From assembly GCA_963843535.1 (NCBI GenBank), contig CAWJKU010000001.1, positions 682,001 through 746,000 on the forward strand: a stretch of DNA of 64,000 bases. Direction: 5' to 3'. This document shows positions 16,569 through 25,800 of the stretch, one piece after another (positions within the stretch are counted from its first letter, which is position 1; every line of letters starts with the position of its first letter). The stretch comes from CAVUNY01 sp963843535. GTDB lineage: Bacteria > Chloroflexota > Anaerolineae > Anaerolineales > Anaerolineaceae. A program made the translations under genes and the position numbers. Below the pieces are notes generated by a model that was not told where the DNA came from, ran no database searches, and saw only the letters and a list, made by a program, of their open reading frames with translations.

Positions 16569-17555
16569 ATGACTGCAAATATTCCTCTGAATGTCCCCTC
16601 ACGGGAAGGTGGTGGCGGGTTAAAGCCTTTGCTGAAAGGCTTTAATCCCATCAAGCGTAATTTCTGGCAGCAGGTCGCGTACGATATAAAGCACAGCAAC
16701 AAATGGGGATATATTTTCATCGCCCCCCTGCTGTTGGATTTCACGATTTTTGTGGCTTATCTGATCGTGCGCTCCGTTATGCTGGCTTTTCAGGAAGTCT
16801 CATTTGGAACGGTGGCCTGGGTAGGCCTGGATAACTTCACCAGAATTTTTAATCAGCCAGAATTTTTCAACGCCTTAAAAAATACGACCGTCTATACCAT
16901 GGCGGTCGTGCCGGGTGGCATCCTGGTCGCTCTCCTTTTTTCGGAGATGATTTTCCGCCGCAGCCCAAGCGTCCAGGCCTTTTATAAGAGCGCTTATTAC
17001 CTGCCGGGGGTGGTTTCCACAGTGGCCATGTCCCTGGTATGGATGTTTATCTACCAGCCCTTCTACGGCATTCTCAACTACATTACCAGCCTGTTTGGGG
17101 CCGAAGCCAATAACTGGATGGGCAACCCGGATACGGCGATGCCCTCGTTGATTTTTATGGGTATCGTAGGCACCATGGGCGCCTCGGTGGTGTTCATTAC
17201 TGCGGCTATGGGCAGCATTTCGCCCGAGCTGTATGATGCCGCCAAGATTGATGGCGCCAGCGAATGGCAGCGCCTATGGTCGGTGACCGTACCCTTACTG
17301 CGTCCCACCCTGCTGTACCTGTTTGTGGTTGGTTTTATAGGCAACTTCCAGGTGTTCGAACAGGTCTACGTCATGACCGCCGGCGGGCCGGGTTATCCCG
17401 GGGCAACCACCACGGTCGGCTACCTGATTTACTCTTCTGCATTTGGTTCTTTCAATATCGGCTATGCCGCCGCCGAATCGGTGATCTTGTTCCTGGTGAT
17501 CCTGGTCTTTTCGTTATTCCAATTTCGGTTTTTCTCGGGCGAGCTGGAATATTAA
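16569..17555 (+). CDS. ABC sugar transporter permease, MalF type
   Basis: 328 residues with about six membrane segments (GYIFIAPLLLDFTIFVAYL near residue 47 onward) and the EAA loop YDAAKIDGASEWQRLWSVTVPLL that contacts the ATPase. It forms the membrane channel with the next gene product. The first 25 residues (NVPSREGGGGLKPLLKGFN) look foreign: their DNA holds a perfect 9-bp hairpin (AAAGCCTTT/AAAGGCTTT at 16622-16643) resembling a dispersed repeat. The true start may therefore be further in, near KRNFWQQ. No ATP-binding subunit is encoded in this operon. Confidence 0.92.
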   Translation: MTANIPLNVPSREGGGGLKPLLKGFNPIKRNFWQQVAYDIKHSNKWGYIFIAPLLLDFTIFVAYLIVRSVMLAFQEVSFGTVAWVGLDNFTRIFNQPEFFNALKNTTVYTMAVVPGGILVALLFSEMIFRRSPSVQAFYKSAYYLPGVVSTVAMSLVWMFIYQPFYGILNYITSLFGAEANNWMGNPDTAMPSLIFMGIVGTMGASVVFITAAMGSISPELYDAAKIDGASEWQRLWSVTVPLLRPTLLYLFVVGFIGNFQVFEQVYVMTAGGPGYPGATTTVGYLIYSSAFGSFNIGYAAAESVILFLVILVFSLFQFRFFSGELEY

Positions 17556-17580
17556 CGCCCATCAGTCCTGGAGGTAAATC

Positions 17581-18468
17581 ATGGCAGAAAGTTCCGCTCA
17601 AATCCGCAGGTCTTCTCGCCCGTTCCAGACTGGCCAGATTTTGACTTTTATCGCTTACTTTTTTCTGACTGTGTGGGCGATTTTATGCCTATTCCCGCTC
17701 TACTGGATGATCAAGAACAGCTTCGAGCCGAATAAATTGATCGGCCTGTGGCCACCGGCTGTGCTGCCCAACTGGGACCAGCTCTCCTTCAACAATTACG
17801 TCAGCCTGGTCAACCGTTTTCCACTCATCACCTGGTTCCTTAACAACCTGGTGGTGGCGGTGGTGCGCACTGCCGGGGCGGTTTTCTTTGGCTCGTTGGC
17901 CGGATACGCCTTTGCCAAGCTGCGCTTCTTTGGGCGGGAAGTAATTTTCTGGATCCTGATGCCCGTGCTGATGGTGCCCGGTTTTATCCTGATCATTCCC
18001 CAGTACCAGTTGATCTATTCCTTGGGTTGGATTGACACCTACTGGGCTCTGATGATTCCCGGTATCACCGGCGGGGTGTGGGCCATGTTCCTGATGCGCC
18101 AGTTCATGCATTCCATTCCGACCGAGCTGATCGAGAGCGCCCGCATGGATGGGGCCAGCGAATTTACCACCTTTATGAGTATCATCATCCCCCTGGCGCT
18201 GCCCGGCATGGCCGTGTTGGGCATCTTCCAGTTCATCGGCAACTGGAACAATTTCTTGTATCCCTTGATCGTCACCACCGATAAAATGATGCGCACCCTG
18301 CCGGTCGGCTTGAGCATGCTCACCAGTCCCAAGGATACCGGGCAGGTCGTGCCCATTGGTGAGGTGATGGCGGGGGCAGCGATTGCCGCCATCCCCATGA
18401 TTATCGTTTTCCTATTCTTCCAACGCTATTTCTTGAAAGGAATCACGGTCGGCGCCCTTAAAGGTTGA
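17581..18468 (+). CDS. ABC sugar transporter permease, MalG type
   Basis: 295 residues, six predicted membrane helices and the EAA motif IESARMDGASEFTTFMSIIIPLALPG. Partner of the MalF-type protein. GGAGG precedes the ATG. The next gene begins 20 bases after the stop, so import and intracellular breakdown appear to be co-expressed. Confidence 0.93.
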   Translation: MAESSAQIRRSSRPFQTGQILTFIAYFFLTVWAILCLFPLYWMIKNSFEPNKLIGLWPPAVLPNWDQLSFNNYVSLVNRFPLITWFLNNLVVAVVRTAGAVFFGSLAGYAFAKLRFFGREVIFWILMPVLMVPGFILIIPQYQLIYSLGWIDTYWALMIPGITGGVWAMFLMRQFMHSIPTELIESARMDGASEFTTFMSIIIPLALPGMAVLGIFQFIGNWNNFLYPLIVTTDKMMRTLPVGLSMLTSPKDTGQVVPIGEVMAGAAIAAIPMIIVFLFFQRYFLKGITVGALKG

Positions 18469-18488
18469 TGTCGACTGGATAAATTCAT

Positions 18489-21400
18489 ATGCTTCCACGC
18501 ACAATTCAAAAAAACACGCCGCTGGTCAGGGATGGCCAGCTGGATGTTACGATTATTTATCCATCCCAACTGCCGGACTATGCCCGGCTTGCTCAAAAAT
18601 TAGCCAATGTTCTCCAGCAGTACGGCGGGAATCAAGCCCCTGTTTTGCTGGCGGACCGGGCCGTCATGCCGGAGATGAACTGCCCTCTTCCGGATGAATA
18701 CCGCGCCCATCCTATTATCCTGCTTGGTAACCTGAATACCAACCGGGCAGTGCTGACCCTCTATGCGCGCTATTACTGCTTCACAGATGGTATCTACCCG
18801 GGTGGTGATGGGTATGATCTGCGCACCCTGGTTAATCCCTATGGGAAAGGCGCAAATGTTATCCTGGCAGGAGGGAGCAGTTTTCTGGGGGTCGAGCGAG
18901 CGGTGGACCGATTAATTGAGCGGGTACAGTCTGTCGGCCAGCCGGGCCGGCTGGACCTGCCCTTTCTGCTGGAAGTAGAGCTCGAGCCGGCTTTAAAGGA
19001 TAAATTATACGGCTGGCCGGATGCCCCCCTGGAAGTGGAGCTGCCCAATGATTCGATTGAGTGGCTGAAGGGGGTGGGGGCCTATGGGATGATGTATGCC
19101 GCCACCGGCGACCGGCGCTTTGGCGAGCTGGGCAGCCGCTACCTGCGCCAGGTAAATGCCTTGATGACCGACAGCTACGGGGACCGCCATTATTTTATCG
19201 AACGCATCATGCGCGCCATTCCCTGGCTGGGGGCGGGCGGCTTTCTGGAAGATGCGGATATCCTGCTTACCGACCAGCTTTTGCTCGGCACAGCGCTGAG
19301 TTCACAGGATGCCTGGTGGCGGATGAAATCCGCCACACCGCCCCTGGGCCACCGCCATCACGGCAAGGGAACATATGAGTTCTACCTGACCGCTCGCTTC
19401 CTGCGCGAGCAGGCTGCCCCTGAACCTGAAGTCGCCGCTCTGTGCGACCGTTGGATTGGGGAATGTCAGATCTTTCTGGATGCCCTGGGGCGAGCCCTGA
19501 TCGATGACCAGGATGACGAGACTACCCTCAATAATATTTCGACCGTATTCTGGTATTCGCTCAGTGAAGAACGTTACGATTTCTTCGAGAATGGCTCAGC
19601 CCGGACCTGGGCTAACCGGGTGATCGCCCTGCATGACAATATGGGCACTGCCGCCGGCCCGGGTGGGTACGCCGAATCGCTCTTAAGCATGACCTATACC
19701 CAACAGGAAGCCGCCACACCGGTCGCCGCCTGCGCTTTTTATTACCAGGACGGCCAGTTCAAGTGGGTTTTACACAACATGCCCCGCCTCAACCCCCCTC
19801 TGCGGGGCGGCTTTTGGGCTTTTTGTCCTATTTTTATCCATAAATTTGACACCGGCCCCGAGCTGGCTGCGCAAGCGCCGGATGGCCTGACCGGGCTTAA
19901 ACTCCTGCCCGCTACCCTTTACCAGGTGGAATTGAACAACAACCCACCTCAACGCATCGAATATTCAGGCCACATGGTCAATGCCCCCGAAACCTGGCTC
20001 AGCCCGGAAGGGGTAGGCGCCAACCACTTGACCCGTGAAAAGGGGTTCGATAAAATCGTGCTGCGCGGCGGTTACCAGCGCAGCGATCCCTACCTGGTGG
20101 TGCAGGGCTACCAGGGCGGTTTTCGCTGGCAGGGCCACATGAAAGCCGCCAACTGCATCCTGCGCTTCAGCCAGGCCGGGCATATCTTCCTGCTGCAAAA
20201 TACCCGCGCCCACTCCCAGTATTTCAAAAATGGGGTTCTGGTGAGCGACGGTTTTAACAATACACCGATTCCGCCGATTGCAGAATGGTTGGCCCTGGAT
20301 GATTTTGAACAGGTAGGGCTGAGCGTGTCAAGGCTCAATGAGTTCCATCATACTGCCTGGAGCCGGCATTTATTCTGGATTAAGGGGACGCGGGATTATT
20401 ATGTCGTGGTCGACTGTATTATCCCGGAAATAGATGGAGAGTATTCCGCCGTCTGCACATGGCGTACCCTTGGTTATGCATCCCTGGATGGGCGCACCTG
20501 GCGGGCCGACCAGGGCGAGCACACCTTTACCCTGCGTTCAAGCCAGTCTCTGCCTATGATCAACGAAGAAGAACGCGACCAGGGCGCGGCGAATCCTTAT
20601 GTGCTGCACCAGTTTTTGGGCGGCCAGGTTCGCCAGGGAGAGATTTCTTCGTTCCAGAATATATTTTACGTACGCCCCAGCGCTGTTTCCGAACAGCTTG
20701 ACCTGCTCCGCCTGGGGCCGGACCGGGCCCTGGTCATGCAGGAAAGTCGGCCAATCGCCTGGCTTGCCGCTGATCCCCTCCGCCGGCCCATCTCGGGTCC
20801 AGCTCTGGAGGTTCAAGCTGCCAGCGCCTGGGTGACTCCTCAGACGGTGGTCCTGGCGGGGGCGCTCAAATTATCGCTGCCAGGTTGGGAGGTTGCCAGC
20901 GACATACCCCTGGGCGTCGAGCTGGATCTGGTTAATTCCTTTTTACGGGTGCGCTGCGACGGTCCTTCCGGCTCTCCCGCTTCCGTCCAGGTGGAGCGGT
21001 CCGGTTCCAGTCAGGTTTTGGAGATTAACGGTTCGCAAACGGTAGAAATAAAGGTGCCGGACGGCCTGTGCAAGCGGTGGGCTGACTCAATCCAGGCTGC
21101 CCTGCTAGATATGAAACCACCTCAACCCGAAGCCCAGCCAGGCCATGGACCGGAGGCTTATCCACAGCAGTGGCAGTCAGGTTGGACCAATCCTGGCGGG
21201 CAGACTGTGCTGGAGCGAGTACGCGAGATGACCGTGGCGGCTTCACCTTTGCCGCTGGACGGCATCCCCGAACAGCTTATCGACATCGTTCCAATGGAGA
21301 TACGCGAGTCCTGGCAGCACTGGCCCAAAACGGCTCAATACGAGGTTACCCTCACCTTTCCCCAGGAGAGAGCCATCGACAGCTTGAACCTGATTGGGGA

Positions 21401-22796
21401 CAGCATCGACGAGCCATTTTTTAAAGCCTTCAGGCCTCTTCCGGAAGGCATCTCTGCGGCTGCCAGCAGCGATGGCTATCGGGCAGATGTGCGCCCCTTC
21501 CAGGCAGAAACCAGGCCTGGCGCAACTGCATTTAAACGGTACCGGGGTAATCTAGACCGGATGCAATCCCGCCGGGTGGTGATCAAGGAAAAGGCTCGCC
21601 AGGTGCGGGTAAACATCCCGGCTCCTCCTGAAGGAGCCCCGTTGGTTTTCCAGGAAATTGAGGTGTATGGATCGAAGCCAGTTCGTCCGGCCATTCAGCA
21701 CCTGCTAAGTGCCGATCTGCAAGGCACGGGGCACCTGTACAGCCTGGCGGTGACTACTGCCGGTGAGTTAATCGTCCTGGATGACCGGGGTCAAGAGTGC
21801 TGGCGCCACCAGTTTGACGCCATGGTCAATCACATTTCCTGCCACGACCTGTTTGGAGATGGACGCAGGTATGTTTGCGCCGCCTTGCTGGGAGGCGACC
21901 TGGTTATCCTCGATCCGGATGGGCAGCTGTGGAAGAGGCTGAACCTGGGAGCGCAGTTCTTTGCCCGCAGCGACGTCTTCTTCGGCTGGCTGTACTCCAT
22001 TTACAGCATCTGTGTCTGGCAGCGAGATGAACTCGGGCGAGCAGCCCTGGCGGTAGGCGCCTATTCAGTGGTTGTCTTCCTGGATGTGGAAGGGCAGATC
22101 ATTGGGCATAGTTGGGCGGATGCCCCCTGGCTGTTTAACATCCTGCCCGTACCCGCCGGGGAAGCTGGTGAAGGCGACTTATATGTGCGCTGCGGCTGGA
22201 ATCACGGGATTGACTGTTATGAAGGCAGGCCGGGTTTCGAGCCGAGCGGTGCGTCGCTCGATTTCAGCGGGGTCAAACAACCCATGTTCCGCGCCCTGCG
22301 AAAAATTGTGCCTTTCGTCAATGGGCGCACAGCAACCTTTGAGTGGTTTGCCACCTCCCCGCAGCTGGGGCGGGTAATCGTCGCCGCTGCCGAGGATGGG
22401 GTAGGGGTATTTTCCACCCGAAACCGCAATTTCCTCTGGAAAGTAGAAGGCGGCACGACCATCACAGCCTGCCTGGCCTTGCCGGCTGGTGGGCAAACCG
22501 CGCAGGTCGACCAGGTGCTCATCGGCGGTGTGGACGGATTTGTGACCTCATATTCCCTGACGGACGGCAAACCGCTCCGACGCTGGCGGGCCGGCGCCCC
22601 GTTGGTGGGGCTGGTGGCGCTGGCAGAAGCGGGCCTATGGGTGGCAGTCACCCGTCAGGGGGCCTGGGCTCTGGATGCAGACTGGAACGTAAAAGCTTAT
22701 CAGCCCCTGGCAGCTGTCTCTGTGATCCGGACCGGTCCCTGCCAGGTGACGATCGCCCTGGCGGATGGATCGTTAGCCACCCTCAAAATCGACTGA
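18489..22796 (+). CDS. Giant multidomain glycan-active-like protein, paralogue 1
   Basis: 1435 residues, no signal peptide, family not recognised. Visible architecture: an N-terminal alpha/beta domain (1-170, LLGNLNTNRAV and GGDGYDLRTLVNP) resembling the non-catalytic N-domains of some glycosidases; a helical, toroid-like region (180-480) with the invariant-looking GHRHHGKGTYEFY at about 285, DDQDDETTLNN at about 338 and ALHDNMG; a beta-rich region (480-850) reminiscent of heparinase-type lyases; a jelly-roll, discoidin-like domain (900-1080); and a C-terminal propeller (1085-1435). It is clearly paralogous with the next gene over its full length. Lyase or hydrolase action on an imported oligosaccharide is inferred from context only. 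Confidence 0.7.
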   Translation: MLPRTIQKNTPLVRDGQLDVTIIYPSQLPDYARLAQKLANVLQQYGGNQAPVLLADRAVMPEMNCPLPDEYRAHPIILLGNLNTNRAVLTLYARYYCFTDGIYPGGDGYDLRTLVNPYGKGANVILAGGSSFLGVERAVDRLIERVQSVGQPGRLDLPFLLEVELEPALKDKLYGWPDAPLEVELPNDSIEWLKGVGAYGMMYAATGDRRFGELGSRYLRQVNALMTDSYGDRHYFIERIMRAIPWLGAGGFLEDADILLTDQLLLGTALSSQDAWWRMKSATPPLGHRHHGKGTYEFYLTARFLREQAAPEPEVAALCDRWIGECQIFLDALGRALIDDQDDETTLNNISTVFWYSLSEERYDFFENGSARTWANRVIALHDNMGTAAGPGGYAESLLSMTYTQQEAATPVAACAFYYQDGQFKWVLHNMPRLNPPLRGGFWAFCPIFIHKFDTGPELAAQAPDGLTGLKLLPATLYQVELNNNPPQRIEYSGHMVNAPETWLSPEGVGANHLTREKGFDKIVLRGGYQRSDPYLVVQGYQGGFRWQGHMKAANCILRFSQAGHIFLLQNTRAHSQYFKNGVLVSDGFNNTPIPPIAEWLALDDFEQVGLSVSRLNEFHHTAWSRHLFWIKGTRDYYVVVDCIIPEIDGEYSAVCTWRTLGYASLDGRTWRADQGEHTFTLRSSQSLPMINEEERDQGAANPYVLHQFLGGQVRQGEISSFQNIFYVRPSAVSEQLDLLRLGPDRALVMQESRPIAWLAADPLRRPISGPALEVQAASAWVTPQTVVLAGALKLSLPGWEVASDIPLGVELDLVNSFLRVRCDGPSGSPASVQVERSGSSQVLEINGSQTVEIKVPDGLCKRWADSIQAALLDMKPPQPEAQPGHGPEAYPQQWQSGWTNPGGQTVLERVREMTVAASPLPLDGIPEQLIDIVPMEIRESWQHWPKTAQYEVTLTFPQERAIDSLNLIGDSIDEPFFKAFRPLPEGISAAASSDGYRADVRPFQAETRPGATAFKRYRGNLDRMQSRRVVIKEKARQVRVNIPAPPEGAPLVFQEIEVYGSKPVRPAIQHLLSADLQGTGHLYSLAVTTAGELIVLDDRGQECWRHQFDAMVNHISCHDLFGDGRRYVCAALLGGDLVILDPDGQLWKRLNLGAQFFARSDVFFGWLYSIYSICVWQRDELGRAALAVGAYSVVVFLDVEGQIIGHSWADAPWLFNILPVPAGEAGEGDLYVRCGWNHGIDCYEGRPGFEPSGASLDFSGVKQPMFRALRKIVPFVNGRTATFEWFATSPQLGRVIVAAAEDGVGVFSTRNRNFLWKVEGGTTITACLALPAGGQTAQVDQVLIGGVDGFVTSYSLTDGKPLRRWRAGAPLVGLVALAEAGLWVAVTRQGAWALDADWNVKAYQPLAAVSVIRTGPCQVTIALADGSLATLKID

Positions 22797-22808
22797 GAGG
22801 CGGGTTCC

Positions 22809-25800
22809 ATGCCTCAAACTCCCGCCATGCTGCTGCGGTCGTTGGACCGAGAGATTGTACTGGTTCGGGCAGGGCAGTGCCATGCTGCGATCGTCTACCC
22901 AGGACGGCATGCAGACCCGGCTTATACCCTCCTGGCGGAACGCCTGTCGGCGCTGATCGAAAAGGTGACAGGTTCATCGCCCGAGATGATACCTGATAAT
23001 CAGCTGATCCCAGACCGCCGCGTTTCTCTGCCGGAGCCTTACCGCAGCCGCCCACTCATCCTGCTCGGCGATCTGAATACCAACCGGCTGGTCTCACCCT
23101 GCTATGCGGGTTATTACTGCGCCACGGATGCTCTGTACCCCGGTGGAGATGGTTATGACCTGCGCACCCTGGTGAATCCGTTTGGCGGTGGGGCTAACTT
23201 GCTGCTGGTGGGCGGCAGCAATCTGGTCGGGGTGGAAAAGGCGCTCCAACGCCTGGTTGAATTGATTCAACGCCTGGGCCGTCCTGGAGAACTGACCCTG
23301 CCATACCTTTTGGACGTAGAGCTTGAGCCATCTCTGGCAAAAATGCTGGCAGATTGGCCTGATGCCCGCCTGGACGCCCCTCCTCCCGCCACGGCAGATT
23401 TGCCCATGTACCGGGCGATTGGCGCTTATGCCCTGGCTTACGCCTGGACCGGCGATGAGCGTTATGGGCGTTATGCCGCTGACTGCCTGCGCCGCCTGAA
23501 CGGCCTGGTGGATGACAGCTACGGCGACCGCCATTACTACCTGGAGCGCCTGCTGCGCGGCGTCCAGTTCCTGGCTGCCGGTGGATTGCTGGGGCAGGCT
23601 GACCTGCTGCGAACAGATCAGCTGTTGTTGAACACGGTTTTGGGCGAGCAGGGTATGTGGTGGCGCAAGCGCGATGCCGCTCCACCGCTCGGCCACAGAC
23701 ATCACGGCAAGGGCACCTACGAATTTTACCTGATCGCCAGGTATTTATCAGAACATGGCAATCCTAACCCTCCCGCCCGGCAGCTGTGTGAGCGCTGGCT
23801 GCGGGAGAGCCGCGCCTTCCTGGATGGGCTGGCCCAGGCAGGCTTTGATGACCAGGATGACGACACCACCCTCAACAACCTCGCCACCCTGTTCTGGTAT
23901 GCTTTGGGTGAAGAACGATACGATTTCTTCGAGAACGGCAATGCCCGCCGAGCAGCCGAACGGGCGGTGGCGCTGCATGACAACATGGGCGCCGGTGCCG
24001 GGCAAAGCGGATACACCGAGGCTTACCTCAATATGCTCTATATCCAGCTGGAGGCGACCATCCCGGTGGCGGCAGCGGCCTTCTACTACCAGGACCGCGG
24101 CCTGAAATGGATCCTGAAAAAAATGCCGAACCTGGAGATTCCAATCGCCGGGGGGCGTAATTTTTATTATTATCCAATTTTCATGCATAAATTTGACACC
24201 GGCCCGGAGCTGGCCCCTGAACCTCCGGCTGCCCTCAGCGGGCTGCGGGTGCTTTCGCTGGCGCCCTACCAGGTGTCTTTGAACAACGCCCCGCCCCTCC
24301 ATGTCGAGCCATTCGGCCACTTCGTCAATGCTCCCGAGACCTGGCTGCTGCCCGAAGGTATTGCCTCCAATCACCTGGCGGGGGAAAAAGGGTTCGACAA
24401 ACTGGTCGCCCGCTCCGGCTACGAGCCGGATGATCCCTACCTGCTCCTGCAGGGCTACCAGGGCGGATTCCGCTGGCAGGGCCGCAACCGCGGTGCAAAC
24501 TGCATCGTGCGCTTCAGCCAGTTCGGGCATATTTTCCTGGTCCAGAACACCCGCCACCTGTCACCTTATTATCTCAACGGGGTATATGCCAGCGACGGCT
24601 ACAACCAGGAACCCGTCCCGCCGATCGCCGAGTGGCTGGCAGCGGATGATTTCCCCACTACCGGTCTGAGCAGTACCCGTCTTTCCAATTATCACCACAC
24701 TCAATGGACTCGCCATATCTTCTGGCGTAAGGCCGGTCACGGGTTCTACGTGGTGATCGACTGCCTGAACTCGCAGGACCCCAACAGCCGACCCTACAGC
24801 TTTACCTGCACCTGGCGCACCCCGGCTTATGCGGAGCTGGAAGGGCGCGCCTGGCAGACTGCCCAAGGGGACCACCGCTTCAGTCTGCACTCTTCCGAGC
24901 ATTTGCTGGTCAGCACCGAGATCGAAGACGGGCAGAACGCGGCTGCCCCCTACCTGCTGCACCAGGTGAAAAGCGGACTGTATTCAGCAGGTCAGACCAC
25001 CAGCTTTCAGAATCTGTTTTATACCCGTCCCCAATCTGAGCCGGACGATCTTGACCTGTGGAAGATCAATGAGACCCAGGCTTTGGTAGTACGCGCCGGT
25101 GAGGAGCCGGTCGGGCTGTGCGCGGCAGGTCCGCAAGACACGCCGACTCGCGCCGCCGGTATCCTCTTTCAGGCAGTTTCAGCCTGGATCAGTCCGCAGG
25201 ATATTTCCCTGGGCGCCGCCGCTCATCTGAGCCTGGCGGGAGCGGTAGATTGGCAGATCCAGAGCCGGCTTCCGCTTGGAATCCAGCTGGACCTGGATGC
25301 GGGGGTGCTGCTGCTGCAATACGATACGCCGGAAGCTGACAGTACAATAGTGGATATCCGTCTGGACGCCCGGGGACAGACCCTGGAACTGCACCCGGGA
25401 GAGCGCCAATCTATTGCGCTGCCAGCGCAAAGCTGCCGGCGCCTGGCGGATTTCCTGAAGGGCGAACTGGACAGGCTGATGCAAACATCCCGCCCAGCAC
25501 CGCCGCCTGCCTCCTCTGCTGAACCTGTCTTGCCCTCTGGCTGGAGTGAGGGCTGGCGCTTCGCAAACTGGAAAGGTATACCCGAACACTTGCGCGATGT
25601 TATGGTGGCTGCGGACCCGCCGCCCATCGATGGTTTTCCCGAACAATTATGCGACACCGTTTACCCTGAGCTGCGCGATGCGCGCCAGCAGTGGCCGTCA
25701 GCGGACCGCTATACCATCATCCTCACCTTGAAAGAAGAACACCTGCTCAGCCGGGTGCGCCTGGTCGGCGACAGCCCCCTGGAGCCGTTTTTCAAGCTGT

